Shown one piece after another: positions 14,778 to 23,800 of a stretch of 64,000 nt of DNA. A program made the translations under genes and the position numbers. The stretch is from a virus. Under the pieces are notes generated by a model. The model was not told the DNA's origin and searched no databases. It saw only the letters and a list, made by a program, of their open reading frames with translations. How positions within the stretch are numbered: position 1 is the stretch's first letter; each line of letters starts with the position of its first letter. The DNA is taken from IMG/VR virus record IMGVR_UViG_3300035670_000112, positions 23,418 through 87,417 of that record; one strand, 5' to 3'.

Positions 14778-14867
14778 ATGAACGACATCACTAAGCACCT
14801 GCTGAAAGAATACCTACCGATTGTAATTGCCTTTATCTTGGGAGTGATAATGGGTTTATATCTCTGA
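14778..14867 (+). CDS. Tiny membrane peptide, 29 aa
   Basis: A 29-residue frame: a short polar start (MNDITKHLLKEY) and a hydrophobic helix (LPIVIAFILGVIMGLYL). It begins ten bases after the previous stop and ends ten bases before the convergent terminator. It shares the first three residues MND with the gene before it. Small but plausible as a single-pass membrane peptide. Confidence 0.4.
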   Translation: MNDITKHLLKEYLPIVIAFILGVIMGLYL

Positions 14868-14877
14868 TGCATTATTT

Positions 14878-14912
14878 AAAAGGGGGAAGGGTTATTCCTT
14901 TCCCCCCTTTTT
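14878..14912. terminator. Bidirectional terminator between the two transcription arms
   Basis: GGGGGAAGG (14882-14890) pairs with CCTTTCCCCC (14897-14906) with one bulge and a 6-base loop. An A-run lies to the left and T5 (14908-14912) to the right, so the hairpin can end transcripts from either side. It sits exactly between the last plus-strand and last minus-strand genes. Confidence 0.8.
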
Positions 14913-14923
14913 GCAGTCATTGG

Positions 14924-15079
14924 TCACTTTACCTTCTTGAGTCTCGGATTAGCTTTTTTTGCAGCAGGTGATGCTTTTCTGGTAGATGATGCAAGGATTG
15001 CTCCTGCACTCTTCATACTCACTCCCTGTTGCTTTGCTATCTTAGACTGTACTGCTTTGAATCCTGGGTGCTTTTTCAT
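14924..15079 (-). CDS. Small lysine-rich protein, 51 aa
   Basis: A 51-residue, very basic protein read on the minus strand: MKKHPGFKAVQSKIAKQQG, then SMKSAGAILASSTRKASPAAKKANPRLKKVK in two parts. Small basic proteins of this type occur at the end of structural gene blocks in crAss-like phages. Its start overlaps the stop of the upstream gene (ATGA), which supports translation. It may bind DNA or be packaged; that is inference. Confidence 0.6.
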   Translation of the reverse strand: MKKHPGFKAVQSKIAKQQGVSMKSAGAILASSTRKASPAAKKANPRLKKVK

Positions 15080-15171
15080 TTTTTTACAGTTTTTGTTTTA
15101 CTGCCCTTCATCTTAATTGCTCCTCCACATTTCATCTTGGAGGGTTTTGTTGTGGTCATTGTTTTCTTCAT
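15076..15171 (-). CDS. Tiny basic glycine-containing protein, 31 aa
   Basis: A 31-residue frame (MKKTMTTTKPSKMKCGGAIK...) rich in Lys, with a CGG turn. It starts one base after the stop of the 95-residue gene and ends in an ATGA overlap with the next. Short Lys/Gly peptides like this are frequent in crAss-like phage virion operons; function unknown. Confidence 0.5.
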   Translation of the reverse strand: MKKTMTTTKPSKMKCGGAIKMKGSKTKTVKK

Positions 15172-15172
15172 T

Positions 15173-15460
15173 TCAGCATTTCCATCTTTTACGTGCCTGT
15201 CTCAATCTACTGTTAGGGTCCTTGGCAGCATCAGGATACATCTTCATCTGTCCTGCTGAACGGGCACAGAACGATTTTCTTCTTGCAGCTCTTGGACCAC
15301 TTGGGTCATCCTCTGTGACCGCTGTCTTCAATTTTGATCCTGGATTGGCCTTTCTATAGGCATTCACTCCTTTCTGTGTCATTCCTGCACCTGAGGAGGT
15401 GGATCTGTAATTCCCCCCTTTTCCTGTCGTCCTTTTTATCGGATTCTCTTTCTTTGCCAT
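15173..15460 (-). CDS. DUF6321-like small basic protein, 95 aa
   Basis: A 95-residue basic protein. Its centre and end (GAGMTQKGVNAYRKANPGSKLKT, split here by its motif, and DPSGPRAARRKSFCARSAGQM) match the pattern I associate with DUF6321, found in phages including crAss-like ones. It starts one base from the stop of the giant protein upstream and is followed one base later by a small basic gene. It is probably packaged or DNA-associated; the family has no established role known to me. Confidence 0.6.
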   Translation of the reverse strand: MAKKENPIKRTTGKGGNYRSTSSGAGMTQKGVNAYRKANPGSKLKTAVTEDDPSGPRAARRKSFCARSAGQMKMYPDAAKDPNSRLRQARKRWKC

Positions 15461-15461
15461 G

Positions 15462-18400
15462 TTAAAGTGATATGAAGTATTTCAATCTTTCCTCTGGATA
15501 GAACCAGTCTGTGACAGTCTCATACAATGGTATCTGTCTGTTTGCCCATACCTGTAGTTTGAGTGTTCCCTTGTTCCTTCCAGCCTTGTATTCCTTGAAG
15601 AAGTCATCATCGCTGAATATTGCAGAAGGATCGATCGTTTTGGTTATGCTCAGTATGGAGTCCAACTGATCCAATGCTGCAGAGGGTGACTGTACGATGG
15701 CAGTGATCTCAGTGGCATTCCATACAGGAATGAATATACCGAGGTCCGTGGAGAATCTCTGTGCCTGATATGCTGCCATATTGAGGAACCAGTTGTCATC
15801 ATCGTCCCCTGCAAGTCCTGTGAGTATACCTGCAAACACGGTTGCTGCAAGGAAATATCCCACTTCGATCATACTGCGTCTCATATTGGCCTGTTGCATA
15901 GGGGTCATCCTGTCATATATTTCCTTGGATGTAGCAAGACTGAACTGTCCAGCCTTTATCTCATTCCAGAGTGCAGTCATGAACCTTGCTCCCAGAGTAT
16001 AGTACATTCCTTCGATCTCCTCATTCAGAGTGTAGCTTTTGTAAGGTGATTCGAACCTTCTGTTTATGCCTGAGGGTATCCATTTTCTGAAGAGCATTGC
16101 TGCCCTTCCCAGCGCATATCTCTGTATCGCAGATCGGTCATTCGTATTGTAGATACCGTGCAGTTTCTGATTGACCGCCTGTATCTTCAGTGAGAAGTTG
16201 TCCATGTCTATATCGGTCACTTCCGATCCGTCAAGGTTCTTCACACCATCTATGAGCTCAAGTCTGCCGTTCTCCACAACAAGTGCATCATACAGTGATA
16301 TCTCATTGCCGTCTGGTCCCATGAGTTTTCTATTGTATGCAAGTGCAAGTGCCATACGGCTCTGCATCTGATGTTCCCCAAGATGGTTGAGAAGGAAGAA
16401 TGATGACTCTTTGAACATCCTTCCCCATTTTCCCCTGTCAGCATTCACGGATGACACCCTTGATTCGAAATCCTGAAGTGCATCGAACCTTTCAAGGAAC
16501 AGTCTCAGTTTGTTCGATGAGGTCAGATTGCCTGAATCTCCCATGAGTCCTGCGATACCTTCCCTTCCTGCCTGCCAGTATGCCTTACGTGCCTTTGAAA
16601 GGTCCTCGTGGGTCACATACTGTTTTGCAAATGCCTCCTCACGTACAAGGGCATTTCCCAAGGTGACGTTGGAAAGACCTGCGAATATGTTGAGTCCCAG
16701 TTTATTGATGGCAGTATACTTGGTGAGGGCATCTATTGCCTTCGATGAGGGGACATGACGGTCATTCTTGGTCTCACCATAATAGATCATGTCGATATAG
16801 GATCTGTATCTATCGTATATGTTGCCTCCTTCCCTACTCTCTGGTGTCCCTTTGAGTGATGCGAACTTGCTGAGAAGACCTGCATCCGCCACCTTTCTGC
16901 TTCTCATCACATGGTCACCTATCTCTATCACACTCTGAATATGTGTCAGATTCCTGTGTCTGTTCATCATGTTGGCATACAGTACCAGTGATGATGTCGC
17001 ATCCAAGGAAAGATCATTGGTATCCTTCAGTCGTGTAGAGTAGTATATCGGAACACTCTTTATCACCTTACCAGTCACATCGAAATGCTTGAGACCGTAG
17101 GCGGTATCGTCCTCAACCTTTGTGAGTGTCTCAACAAGTGATTCCTTTACAGCCTTCAATCCTCCCTCTGAAAGGGTCCTTTCCACAAGATCCTTCCGTA
17201 TCTGAGGGGCCAACGGACTGTTCCTGTAAGTATCATTCATATGGGAGTTCATCCTTGACCTTCTGTCCATGTAACCCTCATAGTAACGTTTCTTTGCAGC
17301 ACTGTTCATTATATCATCGAACTGTGGATTCGAATATATGGAGGCCTTCGGTACCGCAAATTCCTTTCTGAATCTGACATTACCGTTCATATCCTCCCAT
17401 ATACGGTCGTTCTTCCATCTGTTCAAAGAGTTCATGGCACGTTTGACCCCCTTTGCAATGTGCAGATCGTTCTTTATAAGATATGTCTGCCATGTGGTAG
17501 GGTGTGCAGATCTCACCTCATAGTACCTGTCGATGTCCTTCTGGAATTTAAGCTCCTGTTCGATGAATCTGCGCTCCTTGTCGGCAATGATGTTCTTGAA
17601 ATCAGGATTGAGATCATTGTTCCTCTCATACCATTCATTCTCTGATTCAATGTACTCCTGATCGATGTTTATGTCACGTTTCCTTATTCTGAGACGTTCA
17701 ATAGGATCCTCTGGAAGACCCAGTCGTCTGTGAAGCTCCTCATAGAACAGCTTTTTGCTCTCGTTGTACTGTGACATGTTGTAACGGGTCACAAGATTGC
17801 CTGTAGGCTTTCCTGTTGAATCCCTTTCGTACATCCATGCGGTATCTGCCACTCCTGATGCCTTCAGTTCATCATCAAGACGGAAGAGGTATTGCATATC
17901 ATCGTATGTCTGTCTCTGTGCGGCCAGTATCCTGTCCTTTACAAGTCTGTCAGTCAGTGCAAGCAGTTGATCTGGACTCTCTGCGAGAGATACAAGCTCC
18001 TTGTTGTACCAGTTGATGTCAGCAGATATGAAGGAGGGATCGGTGATCTTCATCAGTTCCTCAAGTTCCCTCTCAACTGCAGCATCCCTCTCTTCAGGGG
18101 TCATACGCTTATCCTTGTAATATGCCTCCAGAAAAGGTTTCATGGTGTACACATAAATGCTCCTTGAATAGTAGGAATAGTCATTGTCCATCTGTGTTAT
18201 ACCTGAATTGATGTTCTCCAGTGCCTCGATAAGGGCAACATGATGTTGAAGGTCTGCCTCCTGTGCACCAGATCTCTTCTGTGTCCTCATGTCGGAACGG
18301 GTCTCAACGAGAAGTGAGGATACCAGTGGTCTGTAGATGTGAAGATATTTGTACATGTCATTCACCACATCGGCAAATTGAGCAAGCTCATCATCGTACA

Positions 18401-20879
18401 TCCCATTCGCAAATGCACCTCTCATATGGTCAAGTCTGTTCAATATGCCCTCCGCTTCATCCTCAGCATGTGCAATGAACTTGATGATGCCCTGAGTGAC
18501 CCTTCCCTGCTTGAGTTTGGGATCCTTCTCAGTAAGGTCCTTTTCAATGGCCCTTATGAGTTCCTTCTCCTTGACATAGTATGGACCAGTACCTTTTATC
18601 TTCATTGCCTGAACCCTTGTCTTGAGTCCGTTCAATGCTGTCTCGAGTTCCTTGGTCATACCATCGAGCATCCTTGAGTTCCTGAACATCTTTCTGTCTA
18701 TCTGAAAGAACTGCTGGTCCTCTCCAGCCTGTATACGTTCCTTTATGGCAGCAGGATTCTCCATCACACTCTTTGATATGGCATCCAAACTTTCACGGAT
18801 CCTCCTTTCCTTCAATGCACTTCCCACTGAGAACATTCCGATGAAGGCATTCAATATCCTTTTCAGCAATGTCTTCCATTTAGGGGTCGCATCTATGTTG
18901 AACTCTGAGATCATGGAGTCCGTGAGCATCTTGCCTACGATCTCCATTCTCACTCTTTTCCTGTCATTGCCATAGGCCTCCATATATTGTTCGGAGTACT
19001 TTTTCCAGTAATTGGTCTCCTCGATCAATGATAACGCCTCCACTATACGTGGATCATCCTTCATCGCATATACTATGAAGTGGCTGACCTCCTCTGTAAG
19101 GGTGTCATATCTCTGGGAACCTTCTTTCACCGCTATCACCTTTCTCATCATGTCGGCAACTGCTGATGCGGTCAATTCCTTTCCATACTTCTTCTCATAC
19201 CATTTTCTGTACTCCTCATAGTTGACCAATGATATTCCGAGTTCTGACATTATGGAAAGCATCCTATTGTCAAGTGCAGTGTCCACAGGACGTGATCCCT
19301 CCTCCTGCTGGAACAATGTTGAACGGGGATCTATCTTTATGTAGAATATCTCCCTTCCCTTCTCCCCGAACTTGTTGGCCCTATGTACAGTGACAGCATT
19401 GTACCCCAGTTGACGGTTCACTCTGCCCACCTTGTTGACAGCATCCACATAACCGTTCTTTGTGATCATCAACCCTTCATTGTATCTCTTTATACCGTAT
19501 GATCTCAGAAGCTCATTCTCGATATCTGCCACTGTATTGAGAGAAGGTTCTTGAAAGAATACAGGAGTTTGACCTCTTTCAGTAAATCTTTTAAATCCTT
19601 CTATGTCTTGTTTACTTCCTAATATGTGAATATTATCAGCATCTAAAATAACTAATTGAGCATTATCATTTATAAATAATTCTTTACCTTGAAAAAAAGA
19701 ATCTATTTTTGTTTCTTCAATAAAGTCTTTTATAAAATTAGTATTATAGTTTGAAGCTAAAAATAATCTTTGATAAATACTATTTACTGTATTTTTACCA
19801 TATATATTAGGTTTAATTTCTTTCTTTTCAATTTCTTTAATTATGTCATTATAACTTTCTTCGTCAATATATTTTTTAAACTTATCAACTATACTCAAAG
19901 ATTTTTCTTCAGAAATGGTTTCTGCAAATGTTTGTGAAATTGTATTTTTAACATTTACAATTGCAGATATTACTGTTGGAGAAGTACCTTGTTTAAATTC
20001 CCCTTTTAAATACCTTTCTACTTTTTGTCTGTTATTTAAAAAATAATGACCTATACTAATTCTATCACCTGTAAAAATGTTACTAAAATTAAATTTATCA
20101 AACTTGCCATGTGGAGTACCATGATAAACAATATCCTTTACTTTACTATCAGGAAATATAGTATCTAAATATTGAGAATAAGCTTGTAGTGCTTGTTGTT
20201 TTTGTTGTGGAGTTATTTGAGTAGCTGTCGTTAATTCTTGTTGTGCTAATTTTAATCCTTCTAAAAATGCCTTATCTATTAATTCATTAGTATTATGAGT
20301 AAAGTTTTCGTATTGTAAAAGTTTTTTAGTTGCTTCTGAATTAGGATTTTGTTTAAAACTTTCTACTACAAGTTTTTTCATTAAACCTAAGCTATCAGCA
20401 GCTTTCATTTCTGCAACAGTTCCTTTACCTCTTATTTTGCTACCATGTCCACCTATTTTATTATAAGCATCATAAGTAGCCTTATCAAAACTTCCAGATT
20501 TATTAGATTGATAAGCATGTTCCACGCTACCATATTCTTTGCCTTCCCAATTAAATTTTCTTGGCGCTAAGTTAGACAATATACGAGTTGAAGAATTAGA
20601 CTCAGCTTGCCCCCAATAAACATTTATAGTTCCTTTAGTCTGTACTGTATTATCAAACCCTAAAGCTTCATATACTTGATTAGCTAATTCAGGATTAGAA
20701 TCAAATAGTTCTTGTACTCCTTCCTTTACTCCCATTAACTCACTTGCTGATGGAAATTGATCGGAATTGTTTCTTTGTTGCCATAATGCAACTTCGGCCC
20801 TCAATATTGCAGGGTTTATTCCAGTTGATCTCTGAAGTGCTATGAATTCAGGATGTGAAGTGTTGATACAGATCGACAT
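15462..20879 (-). CDS. Giant virion protein with NADAR and ADP-ribosyltransferase-like domains
   Basis: A 1,805-residue protein, the last large gene of the virion operon and likely ejected into the host. Residues 1-50 resemble the N-terminus of other crAss giant proteins (HPEFIALQ...WQQ...FPSASELMG). Residues 86-215 look like a NADAR/YbiA domain: ILSNLAPRKF, SVEHAYQSNK (118-127), KFKQNP-like ESFKQNP, and FTHNTN. Residues 248-422 look like an ADP-ribosyltransferase of polyvalent-protein type: VYHGT (251-255), IGHYFLNN (276-283) and LVILDADNIHILG (409-421); a clear catalytic Glu is not evident. EEVSH (596-600) may be a degenerate zincin. The rest is helical, with a hydrophobic segment near residue 1,700. 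Both enzyme-like domains lie in a block of much lower GC. Confidence 0.72.
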   Translation of the reverse strand: MSICINTSHPEFIALQRSTGINPAILRAEVALWQQRNNSDQFPSASELMGVKEGVQELFDSNPELANQVYEALGFDNTVQTKGTINVYWGQAESNSSTRILSNLAPRKFNWEGKEYGSVEHAYQSNKSGSFDKATYDAYNKIGGHGSKIRGKGTVAEMKAADSLGLMKKLVVESFKQNPNSEATKKLLQYENFTHNTNELIDKAFLEGLKLAQQELTTATQITPQQKQQALQAYSQYLDTIFPDSKVKDIVYHGTPHGKFDKFNFSNIFTGDRISIGHYFLNNRQKVERYLKGEFKQGTSPTVISAIVNVKNTISQTFAETISEEKSLSIVDKFKKYIDEESYNDIIKEIEKKEIKPNIYGKNTVNSIYQRLFLASNYNTNFIKDFIEETKIDSFFQGKELFINDNAQLVILDADNIHILGSKQDIEGFKRFTERGQTPVFFQEPSLNTVADIENELLRSYGIKRYNEGLMITKNGYVDAVNKVGRVNRQLGYNAVTVHRANKFGEKGREIFYIKIDPRSTLFQQEEGSRPVDTALDNRMLSIMSELGISLVNYEEYRKWYEKKYGKELTASAVADMMRKVIAVKEGSQRYDTLTEEVSHFIVYAMKDDPRIVEALSLIEETNYWKKYSEQYMEAYGNDRKRVRMEIVGKMLTDSMISEFNIDATPKWKTLLKRILNAFIGMFSVGSALKERRIRESLDAISKSVMENPAAIKERIQAGEDQQFFQIDRKMFRNSRMLDGMTKELETALNGLKTRVQAMKIKGTGPYYVKEKELIRAIEKDLTEKDPKLKQGRVTQGIIKFIAHAEDEAEGILNRLDHMRGAFANGMYDDELAQFADVVNDMYKYLHIYRPLVSSLLVETRSDMRTQKRSGAQEADLQHHVALIEALENINSGITQMDNDYSYYSRSIYVYTMKPFLEAYYKDKRMTPEERDAAVERELEELMKITDPSFISADINWYNKELVSLAESPDQLLALTDRLVKDRILAAQRQTYDDMQYLFRLDDELKASGVADTAWMYERDSTGKPTGNLVTRYNMSQYNESKKLFYEELHRRLGLPEDPIERLRIRKRDINIDQEYIESENEWYERNNDLNPDFKNIIADKERRFIEQELKFQKDIDRYYEVRSAHPTTWQTYLIKNDLHIAKGVKRAMNSLNRWKNDRIWEDMNGNVRFRKEFAVPKASIYSNPQFDDIMNSAAKKRYYEGYMDRRSRMNSHMNDTYRNSPLAPQIRKDLVERTLSEGGLKAVKESLVETLTKVEDDTAYGLKHFDVTGKVIKSVPIYYSTRLKDTNDLSLDATSSLVLYANMMNRHRNLTHIQSVIEIGDHVMRSRKVADAGLLSKFASLKGTPESREGGNIYDRYRSYIDMIYYGETKNDRHVPSSKAIDALTKYTAINKLGLNIFAGLSNVTLGNALVREEAFAKQYVTHEDLSKARKAYWQAGREGIAGLMGDSGNLTSSNKLRLFLERFDALQDFESRVSSVNADRGKWGRMFKESSFFLLNHLGEHQMQSRMALALAYNRKLMGPDGNEISLYDALVVENGRLELIDGVKNLDGSEVTDIDMDNFSLKIQAVNQKLHGIYNTNDRSAIQRYALGRAAMLFRKWIPSGINRRFESPYKSYTLNEEIEGMYYTLGARFMTALWNEIKAGQFSLATSKEIYDRMTPMQQANMRRSMIEVGYFLAATVFAGILTGLAGDDDDNWFLNMAAYQAQRFSTDLGIFIPVWNATEITAIVQSPSAALDQLDSILSITKTIDPSAIFSDDDFFKEYKAGRNKGTLKLQVWANRQIPLYETVTDWFYPEERLKYFISL
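19545..20790 (-). other. AT-rich inserted block inside the giant virion protein gene
   Basis: Within one uninterrupted reading frame, roughly these bases are strikingly AT-rich compared with the sequence on either side and the rest of the minus arm. The block covers residues about 30-445, which is exactly the NADAR and ADP-ribosyltransferase-like region. This indicates recent acquisition of both domains as one unit. Boundaries were judged by eye, within about 50 bases. Confidence 0.75.
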
Positions 20880-23800
20880 TACTGACAGGTTCTTTTCTGG
20901 TTACGCATCATTTCCTTGGTCTCATCTGGAAGAGCATTGAACTCCTCCTGAGTTATGTTGTTCTCTTCCATTATCATCATATCGATGTCTTCATTGGATA
21001 CAGAAGTGAGGGTCACATCTGCACTGACCTTCTTTGTTGTTACAGGAACCTTACTCTCCTTCAGTTCCATGATCTTTTCGAACATGCTCTTCACGTTCTT
21101 CCCTGAACCTATACGTTCCCTCAACTGTTGAAGTTGTTCTGGACTCAATCCCTGTATGCTCTTGAACAGAGGATGTGATATCATCGCTCCTTCCAAAGGT
21201 GCTATACTGTCAATGTCGAATCCTGGAAGTATATCGGATATTGTCAATACCGCCTCTGCCGCATCTACAGGTTTCACTGCTCTATCCTTTATCCTTGTAG
21301 GGGTGGCAGAGGGTTTTCTGGTGGAAACTATCTGAGTATATGTCATGGTATCGGACATTGCATTGTCATAATTGAACTCAAGGAACTCATTGTTTGAACC
21401 CAACAGAGGTACTTCCCTGTATATGGCATCATCCCTTTCGATAGAGTGGAACACCATCAGTGCCGACCTCATCTGTCCTTTCGTCTTCAATACCGTCCTT
21501 ATGAACTCCAACGGTTGCTTCTCAGTGTTATTGACCTTGTTCAGAGGTACCTTCACATATGTCACTCCCTCACTTACCATGAAGATACTGTCCGCATTAC
21601 TGGTATCGAAGTACTTGATGAATGGAAGACTGCGGTACATGTTCCTTATTATCTGAGAGGATATCTCCTTGGATATATTCACGGATCTCTCATCATCGAA
21701 CATGTTCCTATTGAACTGATTCTCCATATACTGTGTGAAGTATATGCCGTTATCGTCCTTCAATTCTGCCCAGTACATGGTAGGCAGAATGTCACTCAGC
21801 TTGCTCGGAGAGGTCACGAACCCTGTTGCAAATATGGAATATGCTGCAATGTCGTTCGCAAGTGATGATACTTTGGGATCCACATCACGCAACATTGAAA
21901 GGAACTCCATCTTGATAGACTGCATCTGTGTCGCATCGATACCTGTACGGTTCATCCTTATCACCTTCATACCTGATACATTCTCTGAGGGGATGACGTT
22001 CAGATACTTCAACAGTGGGATATAGGGGCTTTCAGGGTTCTCATTCATGAAAGTTGTAATGGCAGTCGGGGTATCATTGATCACCCGTTGGAACTCAGAT
22101 GCTCTGAAAGGTCCGAATGATGATGCCAGTGCTGATGATATCGCATAGTGCATAAGGTTGACCGTCTCTGGCTGTATCCTCTGTCCCAATGGAAGGGAGG
22201 CCTTCATAGCATTCTTGACCGTATGATAGATGGATTCACCATATCTGTCGGTGTAAGGTATGCCAGTTGAATTGTATATGTCTGCCAAGGATGCCTCAAG
22301 TCCTCTCTCTCTGAATGCTGCAGACCATCTGATAGGGTTGGACTCCACCATTGAAAGGAGTTCTCTCACCCCGTAAACGATGCCTAACTCCTCAGCATTG
22401 AGTATGGTATCGACATCATCGAGTTTACTGAGCGTATGTGCAACTGTCGGACCAGCGGCATTCTTGATGGAATCGTATCTCATTGCACGTGTCATAGGTG
22501 CAACAACACCTGTCGACACCTCTGCAACCCTTTTGAGCAACCTGTAGACGGCAAGTGAATTGACAAGTTCCAGATCGGTCATTGCCGATACATCCTTTTC
22601 ACCCATCTTCACAAGGTCCATTATGCTTCCTGTGCGTGTAGTAGGATCGAACTTCAATGCCTTTGTGCTCAAGTAGTTCACCATTTCATCATATGCAGCA
22701 CGTCCCCGTCTTCTGATATACTCATCAGTGATATCATCCATACCTGAAAGGTCGAGTCTGTCCACGGAACGGGCTCCTTTGGTAGCTCTGATGACCTGTG
22801 GAGTATTGAAGAACAGTACAGATGCCTCAAGGCCGAAACCCATTCTGACAAGGGTGGCTATCATATCAGCGGTCACCATGGTTATATTGAGGAATGATGC
22901 CACAGGATCCTTTCCGTTATCTACCGCAGCCGCAAGGAACTCCTTCAGCTTCACAAGGTCATCGAATGTGGTACCTTCGTCCTTTCCACTCAGACTTATC
23001 TTCTCCATCCCGTTGAATTTCAAAGGATATTTGAGTGTTACGTTACCTTGCATGACAAGTGCCTGATTGGACACATGGTTTGCAAATATACCGATAAGTC
23101 CGTTACCCGTCATATTCCTTTCAAATACTTCCCTTGAGGTTGAGTTCAACAGAGGGTTCAGAGTGTCGGTACCCATGGAATCCTTCTCGGTCTTTTTCGG
23201 GGAAACCTCCTTTACAAGTGCCTTGAGCGTCTCAAAGCCTCCAGGAGTGGTTATCTCCTTTGCAGTCCTTGCATCTGAGAGTACAGAGAATGCAATGTCC
23301 AATTTCAGATTGTCCCTTGATGCCTTTGTTTCCATCCCTGATGGTACCTTTCTGAGACTGTACTTTCTGAATGTACCCGTATCCTCATCAAAGGCAATTC
23401 CTTCCTTATTGGCAAATTCCCTACGTGAACGGAGTTCATCGAAGTCTGGGATCTCCTTCCTTACGATATCCCTCTTGAGTTTGGAAGACCATTGCATGGT
23501 CGATATGTATGACTGGAATCTCTCCTCAGCACCTTCCACCTCTGAACTGTACTCCTCTATGTTGTAAAGGATACCGTACAGTTTATCGATGTCAAAGTCA
23601 AGACCTGCTATCTTGGTGGCCTCCTCTGGAAGGATGATCTGCCCCCCTACACCCTGTGGAAGGAAACCTATGATCTTGATATGGAACATCGAATACTTGT
23701 GCTCTGTAGGTATACGGTAGAAGACTGCTTTCAGTATATCAGGGTCCACTCCCTCTATCTTCGATATGTCTATGATACCATTCTTGTCGGCATAACGTTC

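Noticed and set aside
15029-15359. Plus-strand open frames opposite the small basic genes
   Set aside because: They are antisense to minus-strand genes with better composition and coupling, and run against the direction of the arm.
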